A DNA stretch of 64,000 bases, taken from assembly GCF_020443705.1 (NCBI RefSeq), contig NZ_JAIZZK010000005.1, positions 1-64,000 on the forward strand. The letters run 5' to 3'. Shown here one piece after another: positions 17,623 to 27,469 of this stretch. Positions within the stretch are counted from its first letter, which is position 1. Every line of letters starts with the position of its first letter. Origin of the DNA: Clostridium algoriphilum (GTDB lineage: Bacteria > Bacillota > Clostridia > Clostridiales > Clostridiaceae). A program made the translations under genes and the position numbers. The notes beneath the pieces are model-generated. The model was given only the letters and a program-made list of their open reading frames with translations, had not been told where the DNA came from and made no database searches.

Positions 17623-17829
17623 ATGCTAAATATAATTCCAAAGTTTATTTATGATCTCTGTGGGGAAAAGGTAGAAGTTATGAATTATACAAAAGTTTTT
17701 TTTCAAAATAAGAATGAAGAGGGTTATGTACTTCATGTAGAGCAACATGATAAAATTACATCTATAAATGAGTTCGATTTAGAGAAAAGAGAAGATAAAT
17801 ATTATTGTACAAGGAAATTATTTAGTTAA
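17623..17829 (+). CDS. Small hypothetical protein, 68 aa
   Basis: I do not recognise it. The protein MLNIIPKFIYDLCGEKVEVMN... is mixed charged, with no TM segment and two Cys residues (13 and 63). A good AAAGGGG SD lies 10 bases before ATG and a terminator follows at 17865-17905, which supports a real gene. Confidence 0.6.
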   Translation: MLNIIPKFIYDLCGEKVEVMNYTKVFFQNKNEEGYVLHVEQHDKITSINEFDLEKREDKYYCTRKLFS

Positions 17830-17864
17830 CTAAAATTTTAAACATAGTTTTATCTGTTAAAATA

Positions 17865-17905
17865 ATCATGCAGGCTTTTAATTAATAAAGCTTGTATGAT
17901 TTTTT
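17865..17905 (+). terminator. Terminator after the 68-aa gene
   Basis: A stem of roughly atcatgcaggctttta / taaagcttgtatgat (with mismatches) is followed by tttttt. Confidence 0.8.
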
Positions 17906-18052
17906 ACATTTACCACGTATAAAATCTTCTTATATTAGTAGATACAAATTAAATAGGTTTAATAGAGGCTTACATGAAGATAGTTATAATGTGGCATAAT
18001 TACTCTCTAGAGTATATTATAACGATTACTAGCGGCGTTAGATACGTTAACA

Positions 18053-18100
18053 CTTATGTCAAAGATAACTTATACATAAATAAGTTATCTTTGACATAAG
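18053..18100. repeat. Perfect 20-bp inverted repeat near the ispF 3' end
   Basis: Arms 18053-18072 and 18081-18100 (cttatgtcaaagataactta and complement) with an 8-nt loop are perfectly complementary. It is 31 bases past the ispF stop. No T-run follows on either strand, so it is a strong hairpin without the usual terminator tail. Otherwise 17906-18130 holds nothing recognisable. Confidence 0.85.
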
Positions 18101-18130
18101 TTATAATTATTTATGTATAAGTACAACATT

Positions 18131-18598
18131 TTATTTCAAAAGACATATGGCATTAGAAGAGATTCCTTCTTGGCGACCAGTAAAACCAAGGTCTTCCTCT
18201 GTAGTAGCTTTAACATTAACGCTGCTGATAGGTAATTGTAATGCAGTTGCAATATTTATTACCATATTGGGTATATGAGGAGCCATTTTAGGTCTTTGTG
18301 CAATTATTGTAGCATCTATATTTTCAATTGTGTAGTTATTAGATTTTATTAAACTACCTACATGTTCAAGCAGAATAATGCTTGAGATACCTTTAAATCT
18401 GATATCACTATCAGGAAAATGTTCTCCAATATCCCCGAGAGCAGCAGCACCTAGAAGAGCATCTATAATAGCGTGAAGCAGAACATCTGCATCTGAATGA
18501 CCTAGTAACCCAGTCTCGTGAGGTATGGTTACTCCACCAAGTATTAAACTTCTACCCTTAACTAATTTATGCACATCGTATCCCATTCCAATTCTCAA
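18131..18598 (-). CDS. ispF: 2-C-methyl-D-erythritol 2,4-cyclodiphosphate synthase
   Basis: A 155-aa enzyme of the MEP isoprenoid pathway that forms MEcPP from CDP-ME2P. The zinc/substrate motifs GMGYDVHKL (~4-12), [26 protein letters not shown] (~33-58, HSDAD and DxG) and [15 protein letters not shown] (~130-144) are all intact. Monocistronic; other MEP genes are not nearby. Confidence 0.97.
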   Translation of the reverse strand: MRIGMGYDVHKLVKGRSLILGGVTIPHETGLLGHSDADVLLHAIIDALLGAAALGDIGEHFPDSDIRFKGISSIILLEHVGSLIKSNNYTIENIDATIIAQRPKMAPHIPNMVINIATALQLPISSVNVKATTEEDLGFTGRQEGISSNAICLLK

Positions 18599-18791
18599 GT
18601 AAATTACCTCTTTTCATTTCATTTATAATTATTTTTAATATATTTCACATATTTAACTCAGTATTTATTTTCATGTGCCTAATATACCATTTTCAAATAA
18701 GGTAATCAAGATATTCTGTGATAGTAATTAAAAATAATACATTAGAGCAACTAGATATTAGTATAAAATTACATAATAAGTTATTAACATG

Positions 18792-18968
18792 TTATCAACA
18801 AAACTGTGGATAATGTGCATAACTTAATAATTTTATTTTGAAATATTTTAATAAAAATACATATATTTGAATAAAATTCTTCGATAAAAATAAAATTATA
18901 ACTAATAATTAGTAATTAGCATCAACTCCACAAGTTATACACAGATTAATTGTGGATAATGTGTATAA
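18792..18968. promoter_or_regulatory. DnaA-box cluster 2
   Basis: In the 1-kb AT-rich spacer 18599-19623 there are six DnaA-type boxes in 177 bp: TTATCAACA (18792, one mismatch), TGTGGATAA (18805), TGTGCATAA (18814), TTATACACA (18935), TGTGGATAA (18951) and TGTGTATAA (18960). Five are exact matches to TTATNCACA. Two further boxes lie at 19494-19528. No gene was found in the spacer; 19250-19370 reads like a scrambled coding remnant without a clear frame. Confidence 0.65.
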
Positions 18969-19493
18969 GTATCAAATAAAATATAATTATTTACAAAAAA
19001 ATACAAAAAAAGAATGCCGTTGTGGACTACAAAATAATAATGTGTACAATCTGTGAGTCTAAATGAAAAATAGTAAAATATTTCAAATAATAAGTGAATT
19101 TATAAAAATAATAACTTTGTAATATAATTTTATGTAAAATACTAGGAATGTCTATACCACTATAATTAAAAAAAAATCAGATAATTCATGAGTAGCTTAA
19201 GGGAATAAAATGTGGCTATAACTGGAAAAGACATCTAAAGAATAAAAAGGAAATGGTTATATGCACCATGATAGTATATACAGGATGAAATTAAAAATAG
19301 TTCTAAATTAGGCAATAATGATAACAAGGCGTCTGAAACAGTATATGAAGCAATAATTGGACTTTAAGATAAAAACGAGTAAAATTTAAAAAGATTGAGA
19401 AAAATAAAGAAAAAATTACAGGCAGAATATAAGCTTGTCATTAAAATAATTCATGGTTAAATATAATAATTATTATTAACTAAGATTAACAAG

Positions 19494-19528
19494 TTATCCA
19501 CAATTTCTGTGTGTACAATGTTGATAAC
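19494..19528. promoter_or_regulatory. Further DnaA boxes
   Basis: A perfect TTATCCACA at 19494-19502 (+) and a one-mismatch TGTTGATAA at 19520-19528 (-) lie 0.5 kb from the main cluster, just before the rluF terminator. Confidence 0.5.
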
Positions 19529-19536
19529 TTTCAAAA

Positions 19537-19567
19537 AAGCAAAAAAACACACATATGTGTGCTTTTT
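19537..19567. terminator. Terminator of rluF (minus strand), bidirectional
   Basis: The inverted repeat aaaaacacacat / atgtgtgcttttt has T-runs on both strands. It lies 57 bases past the rluF stop codon. Confidence 0.85.
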
Positions 19568-19623
19568 TAACGGCAAATTATCATGTAAAATATAGATAGA
19601 ATCTTATGAAAATATAAATTTTG

Positions 19624-20409
19624 TTATTTTGAAGCGTTTTCAGTTTTAATGGAATTACTAATTAGATTATTAATACCTAATAATTCACTTTGTTCTAGGT
19701 ATCTCCATTTACCAACAGGCAGATTATCTAGAGAGATATTCATAATTCTAAGCCTCTCAAGTCTTACAACAGAATATTCTAGGGTTTCACACATTCTTCT
19801 TATTTGCCTGTTAAGTCCCTGTGTTAATGTTATTCTGAAAACATATTTACTTTCTTTTTTAACAAAACACTTATTAGTTATAGTTTCTAGTATTGCTATA
19901 CCATTCGCCATACTATTTATAAAATTTGTGGATATAGGTCTATCTACTGTAACAATATACTCTTTTTCATGTTGATTTCCTGAACGTAAAATCTTATTTA
20001 CAATATCACCATCGTTTGTTAAAAATATAAGACCTTGAGAAGGTTTATCAAGACGGCCTATTGGAAAAATTCTTTTTGGATAGTTTATGAAATCTATAAT
20101 ATTGCCATTGACCTTATGTTCTGTGGTGCAGGTTATACCAATTGGTTTATTAAAAGCTATATAAACCAATTCTTCCTTGTTTTTTAATGGTTTACCACTT
20201 ATTTCAATATGATCATTTGTAGAAACCTGAGTGCCAAGTTCTGGTATTTTACCATTTACAGTGACATTACCTTGACTAATTATTTTATCAGCCTCTCGTC
20301 TAGAACAAAAACCTGTCTCGCTTATAAATTTATTTAATCTAATCTTCGTTTCATTATTTTCGGAGTGCTTAATAATATTTTTCTCTTTCTTATTAGATAT
20401 TACTTTCAT
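19624..20409 (-). CDS. rluF: 23S rRNA pseudouridine synthase, RluF type
   Basis: The 261-aa protein has an N-terminal S4 RNA-binding domain (~residues 23-70, [21 protein letters not shown]) and the RsuA/RluF catalytic domain with the catalytic Asp in [10 protein letters not shown] (~120). The [14 protein letters not shown] segment (~198-211) is typical of RluF, which acts on U2604 of 23S rRNA. A basic ~20-residue extension precedes the S4 domain. The window ends with the start of a second S4 gene of the same superfamily. Confidence 0.92.
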   Translation of the reverse strand: MKVISNKKEKNIIKHSENNETKIRLNKFISETGFCSRREADKIISQGNVTVNGKIPELGTQVSTNDHIEISGKPLKNKEELVYIAFNKPIGITCTTEHKVNGNIIDFINYPKRIFPIGRLDKPSQGLIFLTNDGDIVNKILRSGNQHEKEYIVTVDRPISTNFINSMANGIAILETITNKCFVKKESKYVFRITLTQGLNRQIRRMCETLEYSVVRLERLRIMNISLDNLPVGKWRYLEQSELLGINNLISNSIKTENASK

Positions 20410-20495
20410 TTCACACCATCCTTCGGGTTTATAAAGTAAAATTAAGCTAGGTAATTCACGTTATCTTATAAATTTAAGTAGGGCTAAAAATACCC

Positions 20496-21068
20496 TTAAT
20501 TAATTACAGCTTGTCCATTGTTATTTAGAAGAACTTTAAAATTATGCGTCCCAGCATATCTATTAAACTCAGTTAAGTTAATAGGGGTTTTATGTTTATT
20601 TCCAGAAACAAATATAGAAAGCTCAAAACCATCATCAGCATGTGCTTTAGTTAAGTATTTTTGCTTAATAGATTCATCTAGAATTAGATGCAATGCTTCA
20701 TCCAAAGACTTATGCTCTAAGGATACAAGTTGTTTCATTTTATAGCCTCCAGAGCTAATGCCTTCAACCTTGGTAATTTTATTTGAACCATTTACATCCA
20801 TTTTTAGAGAACAATTCATGTCCACTATAACGGAATAATTGTATCGATTATCCAAATATAATTGTATCACCAAAAATAACATTAATATAATACAAGCAAC
20901 TGCTAATAAATATTTCCATACGACAGTTTTTTTATATTCCTCACCTGCATAGAGTTCGCCGATTACAGGTTCAGCTGTGTGTTTTTCTAGAGTAACAAAT
21001 TCATTGTTTGCGGTTATGATATATACTTTATCTTCTTCAATGTTAATTACTTTGCCAGCTTTTCGCAT
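20496..21068 (-). CDS. RsgI-like membrane anti-sigma factor (orphan)
   Basis: The 190-aa protein starts at the ATG at 21068, with AAAGGGG upstream; a longer upstream start lacks an SD. It has an N-terminal RsgI anti-sigma domain (~2-45, KAGKVINIEEDKVYIITANN), one TM helix (~52-73) and an extracytoplasmic domain starting YSVIVDMNCSLKMDVNG, matching the RsgI middle domain (..VDINPS..EL..N). RsgI proteins hold SigI and release it after envelope signals. No sigI gene lies next to it, and the protein ends without a carbohydrate-binding module. Confidence 0.8.
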   Translation of the reverse strand: MRKAGKVINIEEDKVYIITANNEFVTLEKHTAEPVIGELYAGEEYKKTVVWKYLLAVACIILMLFLVIQLYLDNRYNYSVIVDMNCSLKMDVNGSNKITKVEGISSGGYKMKQLVSLEHKSLDEALHLILDESIKQKYLTKAHADDGFELSIFVSGNKHKTPINLTEFNRYAGTHNFKVLLNNNGQAVIN

Positions 21069-21349
21069 AAGCGCACCCCTTTCATATGACACTAGGTAGT
21101 TACAATAAATGAATAACAATATATGACACAAAGTAAAATATTTGTATTAAAATAAAATAATTAAGAATATACAAAGTATAGCACTAAATTTCAATTATTA
21201 TTATATCATATGGGAAGTATCTTTATAATTTAAGTAATTAATAATAAAGATGAATACTGCTTAATCAACATAAAAAATCTGCATATTGAGGATATAATAA
21301 AGCATTTATAAGTGCAGCATATAAATGCTATTATGAAAATACTCCTTCA

Positions 21350-22804
21350 TTATAAGATAGGTGAAAGTAATCTTGAAATAGATTCTTTAAATTTTACACT
21401 TAAATTTCTATGAATATATTTTTCAAGAGTTAATTCTGTACAAAACTTCAAATCATCAGCAAAATAATGGTCTAGGTCAGTAGTTATTTTTTTATCATAT
21501 ATAAAGGCATTAATTTCAAAGTTTAAAGTAAAACTTCGAATATCTAAATTAGCTGTACCTACAGAGCTTATCGACTTATCTATAGAAAGAAACTTACTGT
21601 GAAGAAAGCCTTTAGTGTAGGTGTAACATTTGACACCAGATTCGAGTAGTTCTCCCATATAGGATGTTGATGCCCAATATACAAATGGGTGATCTGGTTT
21701 ACTTGGTATAATTATACGTACATCTACTCCAGACAAAGATGCTATTTTTAAAGCTTCTAATATACTATCATCTGGGATAAAATAGGGAGTTTCTATATAT
21801 ATGTTTTTTTCAGCTTTACTGATCATTTTTAAGTACCCATTTTTAATAGAGTTCCAAGTTGAGTCAGGACCACTTGAAACTATTTGAAGACCTGTTCTAC
21901 CAACAGGAGTTCTGTGAGGAAAATACTTATTATCAAAAGTAGAATCTTCCTTTGCAGCAAATCTCCAATCCATTAAAAAATGTAATTGCAACGCATCGAT
22001 TGCGTCTCCTTGTATGAATAAATGTGTATCTCGCCAAAATCCAAATTTTTTAGAGTGTCCTAAATATTCATCTCCAATATTAAAACCACCTATAAAGGCA
22101 AAGTGTCCATCGATAGTGCATATTTTACGATGATTTCTGAAATTTACACGAAGATTTATATAAGGAAGAAAGGGAGGGAAGAAGCAAGCAACTTTTCCGC
22201 CAGATTCAATTAAAGGCTTGAAAAAAGAATTGTGCACCTTAAGGCAACCCATACCATCATAGAGTAATTTTACCTCAACTCCTTCTTTAGCTTTATCACA
22301 TAGAATTTTAAGAATAGCCCCTCCTAAAGTATCATTTTGGAATATATAGTATTCCATGTGTATATACACTTTTGCATTTTTAAGAGATTCTTTAAGTTGA
22401 TCAAATTTTGCTTTACCATCAGTAAATATTGTTACGTGGTTATTATTAGTGTAAAAGGAATTATCACTGCAAAGGTTAAGTTTCATCATGTCAGAATACT
22501 TACTTAAAAAAGGATTAGTTTTAATTAAGTCATCATCATTTAGAAATTCTTTCTGCTTATTAATAATTGAGGTAAGATTTTCTCTTTCTTCTTTTTTTAA
22601 AGAAAACATTCTTTTTCTTTTTAAATTTTGACCAAGAAACAAATATAGAATAAATCCTATGCTAGGCAAAAATAGTAATACCATAAGCCAAGTCCAGGTA
22701 CTGGCAGGATTTTTTCGTTCAATAAAAACAACTGCTAAGGCAAAGAGGATATTAATAAAAAATAACAAATTAAATAAACGTAATAATAATTCACTTGCAA
22801 ACAT
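21350..22804 (-). CDS. cls: Cardiolipin synthase
   Basis: A 484-aa protein that joins two phosphatidylglycerol molecules into cardiolipin. Two N-terminal TM helices (~3-55) precede two PLD domains with HKD motifs HRKICTIDGHFAFIGGFNIG (~223-242) and HSKFLSIDKSISSVGTANLD (~405-424). In the second, Lys and Asp of HxKxxxxD are present. The start at 22804 is set by GGAGG 5 bases upstream. Monocistronic. 21069-21349, upstream of the neighbouring gene, holds nothing recognisable. Confidence 0.95.
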   Translation of the reverse strand: MFASELLLRLFNLLFFINILFALAVVFIERKNPASTWTWLMVLLFLPSIGFILYLFLGQNLKRKRMFSLKKEERENLTSIINKQKEFLNDDDLIKTNPFLSKYSDMMKLNLCSDNSFYTNNNHVTIFTDGKAKFDQLKESLKNAKVYIHMEYYIFQNDTLGGAILKILCDKAKEGVEVKLLYDGMGCLKVHNSFFKPLIESGGKVACFFPPFLPYINLRVNFRNHRKICTIDGHFAFIGGFNIGDEYLGHSKKFGFWRDTHLFIQGDAIDALQLHFLMDWRFAAKEDSTFDNKYFPHRTPVGRTGLQIVSSGPDSTWNSIKNGYLKMISKAEKNIYIETPYFIPDDSILEALKIASLSGVDVRIIIPSKPDHPFVYWASTSYMGELLESGVKCYTYTKGFLHSKFLSIDKSISSVGTANLDIRSFTLNFEINAFIYDKKITTDLDHYFADDLKFCTELTLEKYIHRNLSVKFKESISRLLSPIL

Positions 22805-23029
22805 ATGAGCCTCCATAAAATTCATTTTGTCTTATTGATTTAACTTATATTTATAGTATACATATAAATGCATATAAAAAAACAATGAAAATCATTAAAA
22901 TACAAATATTTAATTTATTAGGAAATGGTTTAGTATAAAATAAATATATTTCACTATTATAATTTATAATTTATAATATTAAAGGAATAGTAACTTCTAT
23001 GGTATAATAGTATTGCATTATTGAAATCA

Positions 23030-23936
23030 ATTTATGGGGAGAAGTATGTTTGCATTAAATTTATTATTATATTGGTAATATGTATGGCTTTTTTTATTTG
23101 CGCTTGGAGATTATATTATAATGTTTTTTAAAATGAAAATGGAATCGGGGATAAGGTTATTGGTTTAGTCCATAGAACAGTTAATGAGGCAATAAACAGA
23201 TCCTTGGTGCTTATAAAAAAGATAGAGCATGTGATGAATGAAATTCAGAGAAGCGAAAGCCTGTTTAATTCGAATGTTCAAAATATGTCCTTATATGATA
23301 AACAAAGCATAAGATAAATGGTATAGTTACGTAGGATGTTATAATGAATTAAATCGAATTAGAGAAAAATATAAAAATAAGCTTATATTAAAACATACGT
23401 TAGATCCACATTCTAAATATAAGAATGTTTTATTAGTTTACGCTTCAACCATAGCAATACGTAAAAATGCTGTACTGATTGCAAAAGAGGATAAATTAAA
23501 GGCCTTATTTACAGCTTTTGAATATTTAGGAAAGGCATATGATTACAATTTTGATGTTATGACAGATAATGCATTGTTTTGTAGTGAACTAATTTACAAA
23601 TCATATTTATGTTCAAAAAATAAAAAGGGGCTTACGTTTAAATTAGAACCAAAAGCAGGCAGGTTACTACTTTCACCTAATAGTATTGTTAAAAAATTTG
23701 ATGCAGAATATGGTAGTGAAAATGCAGAATTTGATTTTGTATTATTTTATGATAGTAGTGAAAAAGAAAAAAAGGACATAAGGAAAAGTGCAATTGATTT
23801 AAAAACAACTTGGAAGTTATCTAAGTGGATGATCATAAAGCGAAGGATTATCTTTAAAAGAGAAGCAAAACATTCTATAGTGAAACTCAATTTAGTAATA
23901 TCAAAGTTGAAAATCATTTTGAATATTGTGTTTTAA
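23030..23936 (+). pseudogene. Broken YiiX-like permuted papain-fold hydrolase
   Basis: Three pieces form one gene. The first reads as a TM anchor (FIIILVICMAFFICAWRLYY) and runs into TAA at 23129. The same frame then reads GIGDKVIGLVHRTVNEAI ... SLYDKQSIR to a stop at 23315. A frameshift near 23310 leads into DKWYSYVGCYNELNRI ... AYDYNFDVMTDNALFCSEL ... to 23936. The FxCSELIYKSY motif carries the catalytic Cys of the YiiX/YebB permuted NlpC/P60 superfamily. With one in-frame stop and one shift it should be inactive, unless the downstream 125-aa piece is translated alone. Confidence 0.72.
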
Positions 23937-24043
23937 GAATATAGATATATGTATATGTATATAATAGAAGTTGGAATTAAAAAATATAGTTAAAATATTA
24001 AAGTATTAAAATATTAAAATAGAAAGTAGGATAAATAATAAAT

Positions 24044-24781
24044 ATGAGAAATATAAAAATTGTAATAGAATATGATGGTACTAGGTATAAAGGATGGCAA
24101 AGACTTGGAGATAGTGATAATACAATTCAGCATAAAATAGAGTCTGTTTTAAGTAAGATGGCGGGAGAAAATATCGAAATCACTGGTTCTGGAAGAACAG
24201 ATGCAGGAGTACATGCGTCAAACCAAGTAGCAAATTTTAGAACTGAATGTACAATGCCAACACATAAAATGCGTAGTTATTGTTATGAATATTTACCTGA
24301 AGATATTGTAGTGAAGACTGTCGAAGAAGTAGACCTTAATTTTCATGCGAGATATAATGCTAAGGTTAAAAAATATGTATATAATATTTGCAATAATAAA
24401 GCACACGATGTATTTACTAGGAAATATGACTATCATGTAGCTTTACCTCTTAATATTGAAAAAATGAGAAAAGCGTCAGAAATTTTAATAGGAGAACATG
24501 ATTTCCAAAGTTTCACAACACTTAAAACAAAGAAAAAATCTACTATAAGAAATATTTACACAATAAACATTGTAAATAATGATGGAAATATAGAAATTAG
24601 TATTCAAGGAAACGGATTTATGAAGAATATGGTAAGATTAATAGTTGGAACACTTGTTGAAGTGGGACTTGGAGAAAGAGATGCAAATGAATTAAGTGAT
24701 ATTTTAGATAAGAAAGAAAGAAAATATGCTGGACATATTGCGCCAGCCAAAGGTTTGTTTTTAGAAGAGGTTAATTACTAA
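24044..24781 (+). CDS. truA: tRNA pseudouridine(38-40) synthase TruA
   Basis: The 245-aa protein has KIVIEYDGTRYKGWQR at the N-terminus, the catalytic Asp in GSGRTDAGVHA (~55-65), HARYNAKVKKYVY (~103-115) and the C-terminal GNGFMKNMVRLIVGTL. It modifies the tRNA anticodon stem. No strong SD is seen (AAAGTAGG lies ~12 bases upstream). A bidirectional terminator follows. Confidence 0.96.
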   Translation: MRNIKIVIEYDGTRYKGWQRLGDSDNTIQHKIESVLSKMAGENIEITGSGRTDAGVHASNQVANFRTECTMPTHKMRSYCYEYLPEDIVVKTVEEVDLNFHARYNAKVKKYVYNICNNKAHDVFTRKYDYHVALPLNIEKMRKASEILIGEHDFQSFTTLKTKKKSTIRNIYTINIVNNDGNIEISIQGNGFMKNMVRLIVGTLVEVGLGERDANELSDILDKKERKYAGHIAPAKGLFLEEVNY

Positions 24782-24819
24782 AAGATACAAATAGTTTATG
24801 ATTTAATTATATATAAGTA

Positions 24820-24858
24820 AAAGAGACATATAGTATTAACTTATATGTCTCTTTTACT
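24820..24858. terminator. Bidirectional terminator between truA and the 61-aa gene
   Basis: The stem gtaaaagagacatata / tatatgtctcttttac is near perfect and is followed by ttttt; it serves both converging genes. Confidence 0.9.
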
Positions 24859-24881
24859 TTTTGCATTTTTTATATGTAGAT

Positions 24882-25067
24882 TTACAATATACCTTCATTT
24901 TTTAATATATCTTCAATCTCGTCAACTTTTTTAGAGAGAATATAAAAACGATCTTTTAATATATCTTTAATAAGGGGAGTTTCCTTTATAGTTTTCTCTA
25001 AGGAGTCTATAGTGTCTAGTGCATCATCAATTCCCTTTTGTGCTAATTTAAGATTATCTTGTTTCAT
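24882..25067 (-). CDS. Small helical protein, 61 aa
   Basis: I do not recognise it. The whole protein is predicted to be helical with heptad-like hydrophobics (KGIDDALDTIDSLEKTIKE ... KKVDEIEDILKNEGIL), probably a short coiled coil. AAAGGAG precedes the ATG. It lies 65 bases downstream of the membrane protein at 25133-25987, in the same direction and likely in the same transcript. Confidence 0.65.
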   Translation of the reverse strand: MKQDNLKLAQKGIDDALDTIDSLEKTIKETPLIKDILKDRFYILSKKVDEIEDILKNEGIL

Positions 25068-25132
25068 TATTAAATCTCCTTTAAATTATGTTATTTTTTT
25101 AATATAGTTAAGAAATCTTTAAAAGGTTAATC

Positions 25133-25987
25133 CTATTTATTCTTATGAATTTTATTTTTAACATCTTTTAAAATAGAATCTAAACCTTTAAATCGTAAAT
25201 CAGGAAAGGCTTTTAAAAGTCTTGAATATTCAGGACTTTTTTTAATAAATAAAGAATCATATTTAATTTTTAATTCTTTAATCATATTTTCAATGTCGGA
25301 TTTTTTCTTACTCATTTTAATTTCAGCACCTTCTATCAACTGATCTAATTTAATTTTAATTTCGGGTATATTTTTAGTATTCCCTAAATTAATTTTAAAA
25401 TCTGATAGTTTATCAATTAATTCCATATATGCTAAATTTATTTGGTTTAAAAGCGACTTTAATCTACAAATTGTAATTACAGTAATTGTAAAATCAAGGA
25501 TGAAATATAGGAGCGTAATATAAAAGAATAATAGACCAGGCCTAGAGGGAATCGATTTAACTACATAAAAAATATAGGGATGAATTACTTTCAAAATCAA
25601 TATTGAGATAACTCCCCATAGTATAGAAAATAGCAAACATATTCTACCATGAACATTGTATAGCTCATCACTGTAGTCCCACCAAGTACTATTAAATACT
25701 TTTTCTAAAACATACCCTGTTAGGTACTCAATAGTGGAAGTTAAAAATATAGAACCAAAAAAAAGAAATATGTAATTAGTTTCAATAGGTTTTAGCAAAA
25801 TAATAATAGATAAGGTGCAAAAACCATAAATAGGGCAAAAGGGACCGTATAGGAAACCGCGATTAATGAATTCTTTTTTTATAATTGTTGCATATACCGT
25901 TTCAAGACACCAACCCATAAAGGAATAAATAATAAAGTAATAAAAAAGTGTATATGCATTAGAATTTAGTAAAGCTATATTAATCAT
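25133..25987 (-). CDS. Membrane protein of the ABC_trans_CmpB-like family (putative ABC permease)
   Basis: The 284-aa protein has about five TM helices in the first 180 residues, then a soluble coiled-coil C-terminus. FIIYSFMGWCLETVYA (~18-33), NRGFLYGPFCPIYGF (~42-56), STIEYLTGYVLEKVFNSTWWDYSD (~84-107) and HGRICLLFSILWG (~112-124) are diagnostic of the family. The 'ABC permease' label in databases has no functional basis that I know of, and no ATPase gene is nearby. GGGAG precedes the ATG. Confidence 0.85.
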   Translation of the reverse strand: MINIALLNSNAYTLFYYFIIYSFMGWCLETVYATIIKKEFINRGFLYGPFCPIYGFCTLSIIILLKPIETNYIFLFFGSIFLTSTIEYLTGYVLEKVFNSTWWDYSDELYNVHGRICLLFSILWGVISILILKVIHPYIFYVVKSIPSRPGLLFFYITLLYFILDFTITVITICRLKSLLNQINLAYMELIDKLSDFKINLGNTKNIPEIKIKLDQLIEGAEIKMSKKKSDIENMIKELKIKYDSLFIKKSPEYSRLLKAFPDLRFKGLDSILKDVKNKIHKNK

Positions 25988-26165
25988 ATATTATCTCCCT
26001 TTTTTATGGTTTAGTATAATGAACAACAAAATGATAACACATAAATTGTTTTTTTTATAGTGAATGGAATCAATAAGTTATTAATATATGCAATTATATA
26101 GAATTTGTCACATATATATTAAAAATGGGATGATAATTTAATTTTAAGTTTTAGGGGGAAAAAAT

Positions 26166-26741
26166 ATGATAAATATCATTTGGTTTTTAATTTTATCATT
26201 AGGTATAGTTATTGGAATTGTTACAGGAAAAGGAGAAGTTGTGTCAAAAGCAGTTGTTTCATCAACAACGGGTGCTGTTGAATTAATAATGGGGCTTGTT
26301 GGAATGATGTGTCTTTGGTGTGGAATAATGAAAATTGCTGAAGAAAGTGGATTAACTGATAAATTAGCAAAAATGCTAAAGCCAATTTTAAAAATTATAT
26401 TTAGACAAGCTGGAAGAAATCAGAAGGCAATGTCCAGTATTACCATGAATTTAACAGCTAATATGATGGGGCTGTCTAATGCGGCCACGCCTTTTGGCAT
26501 AAAAGCTATGGAAGACATGCAGAAGATGAATAATGAAAAAGATACAGCTAGTAATGACATGGCTTTATTCTTAGTGTTAAATGCTGCATGCATTCAATTT
26601 TTGCCCACAACAGTAATATCTATTAGGGCTGCGTATAGTTCCCAAAATCCTGCGATTATTATAGTACCTGCTATAATCGCGACAGGTACGGCATCAGTCT
26701 TAGGCATAGTTTTTTGTAGGATTTTACAAAAATATTTCTAA
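26166..26741 (+). CDS. spmA: Spore maturation protein A
   Basis: A 191-aa membrane protein, first half of a split nucleoside-recognition (Gate) transporter fold. STTGAVELIMGLVGMMCLWCGIMKIAE (~34-60), MNLTANMMGLSNAATPFGIKAM (~97-118) and LNAACIQFLPTTVISIRA (~138-155) match SpmA. In Bacillus SpmA/B affect core dehydration of the spore. TTAGGGGG lies before ATG. It is followed directly by spmB. Confidence 0.95.
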   Translation: MINIIWFLILSLGIVIGIVTGKGEVVSKAVVSSTTGAVELIMGLVGMMCLWCGIMKIAEESGLTDKLAKMLKPILKIIFRQAGRNQKAMSSITMNLTANMMGLSNAATPFGIKAMEDMQKMNNEKDTASNDMALFLVLNAACIQFLPTTVISIRAAYSSQNPAIIIVPAIIATGTASVLGIVFCRILQKYF

Positions 26742-26796
26742 TGAGAAAGTGTATCAATATAAATATCTGAATTTTAATGGGGGTAGGTGGGGTAGG

Positions 26797-27333
26797 GTGA
26801 TTGTAGGTAATTTAATATCATATATTTTAAAGGGGATAATTCCGATTATTATTGTGCTCGTAGTCTTATATGGAGTTATAAGGAAGGTAAAAGTATATGA
26901 GTGTTTTGTTGAAGGATCAAAAGACGGAATTTCTATTTGTTTGAGGATTTTTCCATATCTATTGGCTATGATTATAGCTGTTAATGTATTTAGAGCTTCT
27001 GGAGCTTTAGATTTCTTTATACGGCTTGTAAAACCCGTGGTTAAATTTATTGGATTACCTCCAGAAGTTGTTCCTTTAGTTTTAATAAAACCGCTTTCTG
27101 GAAGTGGAGCTTTAGGAGTATTTACTGATATAATAAAGCAATATGGACCAGACAGTTATATAGGAAGAGTTGCATCTATAATAATGGGTTCAACAGAAAC
27201 CATCTTCTATACCTTGACAATATATTTTGGAGCAGTGAAGATAAAAAATATTAGGCATACATTGGTTGCAGCAATACTTGCAGATATTACAGCAGTTATA
27301 ATGGCTGTTAATTTGGCAAAGTTTTTTTTCTAG
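26797..27333 (+). CDS. spmB: Spore maturation protein B
   Basis: About 178 aa, the second half of the split Gate-domain pair with spmA. VYECFVEGSKDGISICLRIFPYLLAMIIAVNVFRASGALDF and IKPLSGSGALGVFTDIIKQYGPDSYIGRVASIIMGSTETIFYTL match the family. The start is uncertain. I prefer GTG at 26797, with GGGGG upstream, because family members begin just before the first TM segment; a GTG at 26749, 8 bases after spmA, would add 16 residues not typical for the family. Confidence 0.93.
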   Translation: MIVGNLISYILKGIIPIIIVLVVLYGVIRKVKVYECFVEGSKDGISICLRIFPYLLAMIIAVNVFRASGALDFFIRLVKPVVKFIGLPPEVVPLVLIKPLSGSGALGVFTDIIKQYGPDSYIGRVASIIMGSTETIFYTLTIYFGAVKIKNIRHTLVAAILADITAVIMAVNLAKFFF

Positions 27334-27469
27334 TTGAATTAAATAATACAAATAATATCTTATACTATTTATTGGATACAAAATGCATGGAGAGGTTAGA
27401 GAGAATGGAGTAATAATTTATAGAAAATACTTAGTTTAAGTATATTTACATGATTTTAGGATAAAATTA

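Noticed and set aside
12842-19528. Replication origin (oriC)
   Set aside because: The DnaA boxes are suggestive, but dnaA, dnaN, recF or gyrB are not in the window; control or titration sites are more likely.
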